Below are positions 7,162-7,443 of a stretch of DNA of 7,443 nucleotides, one piece after another. Numbering within the stretch: position 1 is the first letter of the stretch; every line of letters starts with the position of its first letter. Where the stretch lies: assembly GCA_038240015.1 (NCBI GenBank), contig JBBSEF010000116.1, positions 1-7,443 of the forward strand, written 5' to 3'. The notes below the pieces were generated by a model, which had not been told where the DNA came from, did not search any database, and was given only the letters and a program-made list of their open reading frames with translations. Source of the stretch: CAHJXF01 sp038240015 (lineage in GTDB: Bacteria; Pseudomonadota; Gammaproteobacteria; Burkholderiales; Burkholderiaceae_D). The position numbers and the translations under genes were made by a program.

Positions 7162-7443
7162 TACGCGTCGCTGCTGCGCGTGACCGCACGCGTCGTCGCC
7201 AGCGCCATCGCCGGCGTCATGGTCGGCGTCATGGTCGGCGTCATGGTCGGCGTCATGGTCGGCGTCATGGTCATCATGTAGTTCACATCCACGTTCGGCG
7301 CAAGCCAGTAGCCGCGCGTGAGCGGGTTGTAGTGCAGACCGATCATCGCGTCGAGCGTGAGGCCCGCAGCGCGCGCGTGACGCGAAAGCTCCGAAGGCGT
7401 GATGAAACGCTGGTAGTCGTGCGTGCCTTTGGGCAACAGGCGC
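7161..7443 (-). CDS. ubiG: UbiG, ubiquinone biosynthesis O-methyltransferase (C-terminal part, cut by right edge)
   Basis: SAM-dependent methyltransferase that performs both O-methylations of ubiquinone synthesis. Only the last 93 or so residues are present; the reading frame continues past the right edge. The codon at 7434-7436 is TTG inside RLLPKGTHDY, so it is an internal leucine and not a start. Family landmarks are LPKGTHDYQRF, the helix TPSELSRHARAAGL, GLHYNPLTRGYWL, and the terminal DVNYM (codons at 7289-7275). UbiG normally ends a few residues after DVNYM. Here 37 further residues follow, beginning with a TMTP repeat encoded by a 12-bp tandem array and ending RAVTRSSDA. The catalytic core lies outside the window, so its integrity cannot be judged. 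The stop TAA (7163-7161) overlaps the phosphatase ATG by one base. Confidence 0.93.
   Translation of the reverse strand, partial: RLLPKGTHDYQRFITPSELSRHARAAGLTLDAMIGLHYNPLTRGYWLAPNVDVNYMMTMTPTMTPTMTPTMTPTMTPAMALATTRAVTRSSDA
7213..7272. repeat. Five perfect tandem copies of a 12-bp unit inside the 3' end of ubiG
   Basis: The unit on the + strand is GGCGTCATGGTC, repeated five times without a mismatch (7213-7224, 7225-7236, 7237-7248, 7249-7260, 7261-7272). A degenerate sixth copy lies at 7201-7212 with about four mismatches. In the ubiG frame each unit encodes T-M-T-P, and the decayed copy encodes A-M-A-L. Because the unit is a multiple of three, gain or loss of copies changes the length of the UbiG tail but not its frame or the coupled downstream start. 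Perfect identity suggests recent slippage expansion. Confidence 0.97.

Noticed and set aside
7213..7272. Tandem copies considered as a CRISPR array or iteron origin
   Set aside because: The 12-bp units are directly abutting with no spacers, lie inside a coding frame, and have no Rep or Cas gene nearby.
6271..7281. A 336-codon + strand frame ending in GVMV repeats
   Set aside because: It crosses the REP-like element and is antisense to the phosphatase and the ubiG end; the GVMV repeat is only the other-strand reading of the 12-bp array.
7161..7436. A separate 91-residue gene starting at 7436
   Set aside because: The start is an internal TTG leucine in the UbiG motif RLLPKGTHDY, and the frame continues past the right edge.

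Overview
The window looks like chromosomal DNA from a GC-rich betaproteobacterium, most likely Burkholderiaceae (Burkholderia, Paraburkholderia or Caballeronia type). The grounds are high GC with strong third-position bias, a ubiG-phosphatase pair, a LivH-LivM permease fusion, and a short palindromic intergenic element of a kind I associate with this group. The genus is inference. I see no tRNA, rRNA, insertion sequence, CRISPR array or phage gene.

Layout: two gene blocks converge at about position 2593. On the + strand (1-2591) is the 3' part of a branched-chain/hydrophobic amino acid ABC transporter: a permease whose frame is open at the left edge (end of a LivH-like domain fused to a complete LivM-like domain), then the LivG-type and LivF-type ATPases. 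All three are joined by 4-base ATGA stop/start overlaps, so they form one translationally coupled operon. On the - strand, reading right to left, are the C-terminal end of ubiG (7161 to the right edge), a HAD phosphatase (6493-7161) whose ATG overlaps the ubiG stop by one base, a 136-bp gap holding a multi-hairpin REP-like element, and a 1253-residue AsmA-like DUF748 protein (2595-6356). The two convergent stop codons are only 3 bp apart.

How the genes work together: the + strand block imports amino acids or related small carboxylates. The - strand block mixes ubiquinone synthesis (UbiG), a phosphatase labelled Gph by habit but more like MupP of the muropeptide recycling pathway, and a large inner-membrane-anchored periplasmic protein probably involved in envelope or lipid homeostasis.

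No wholly new system is evident. The points most worth a second look are: (1) the internal architecture of the DUF748 protein, four periodic units plus a degenerate OmpA-like domain apparently split by an insertion of about 90 residues; (2) an in-frame 12-bp tandem repeat that lengthens the UbiG C-terminus just before the coupled phosphatase start; (3) the likely MupP identity of the phosphatase; (4) the REP-like element between the phosphatase and the DUF748 gene.
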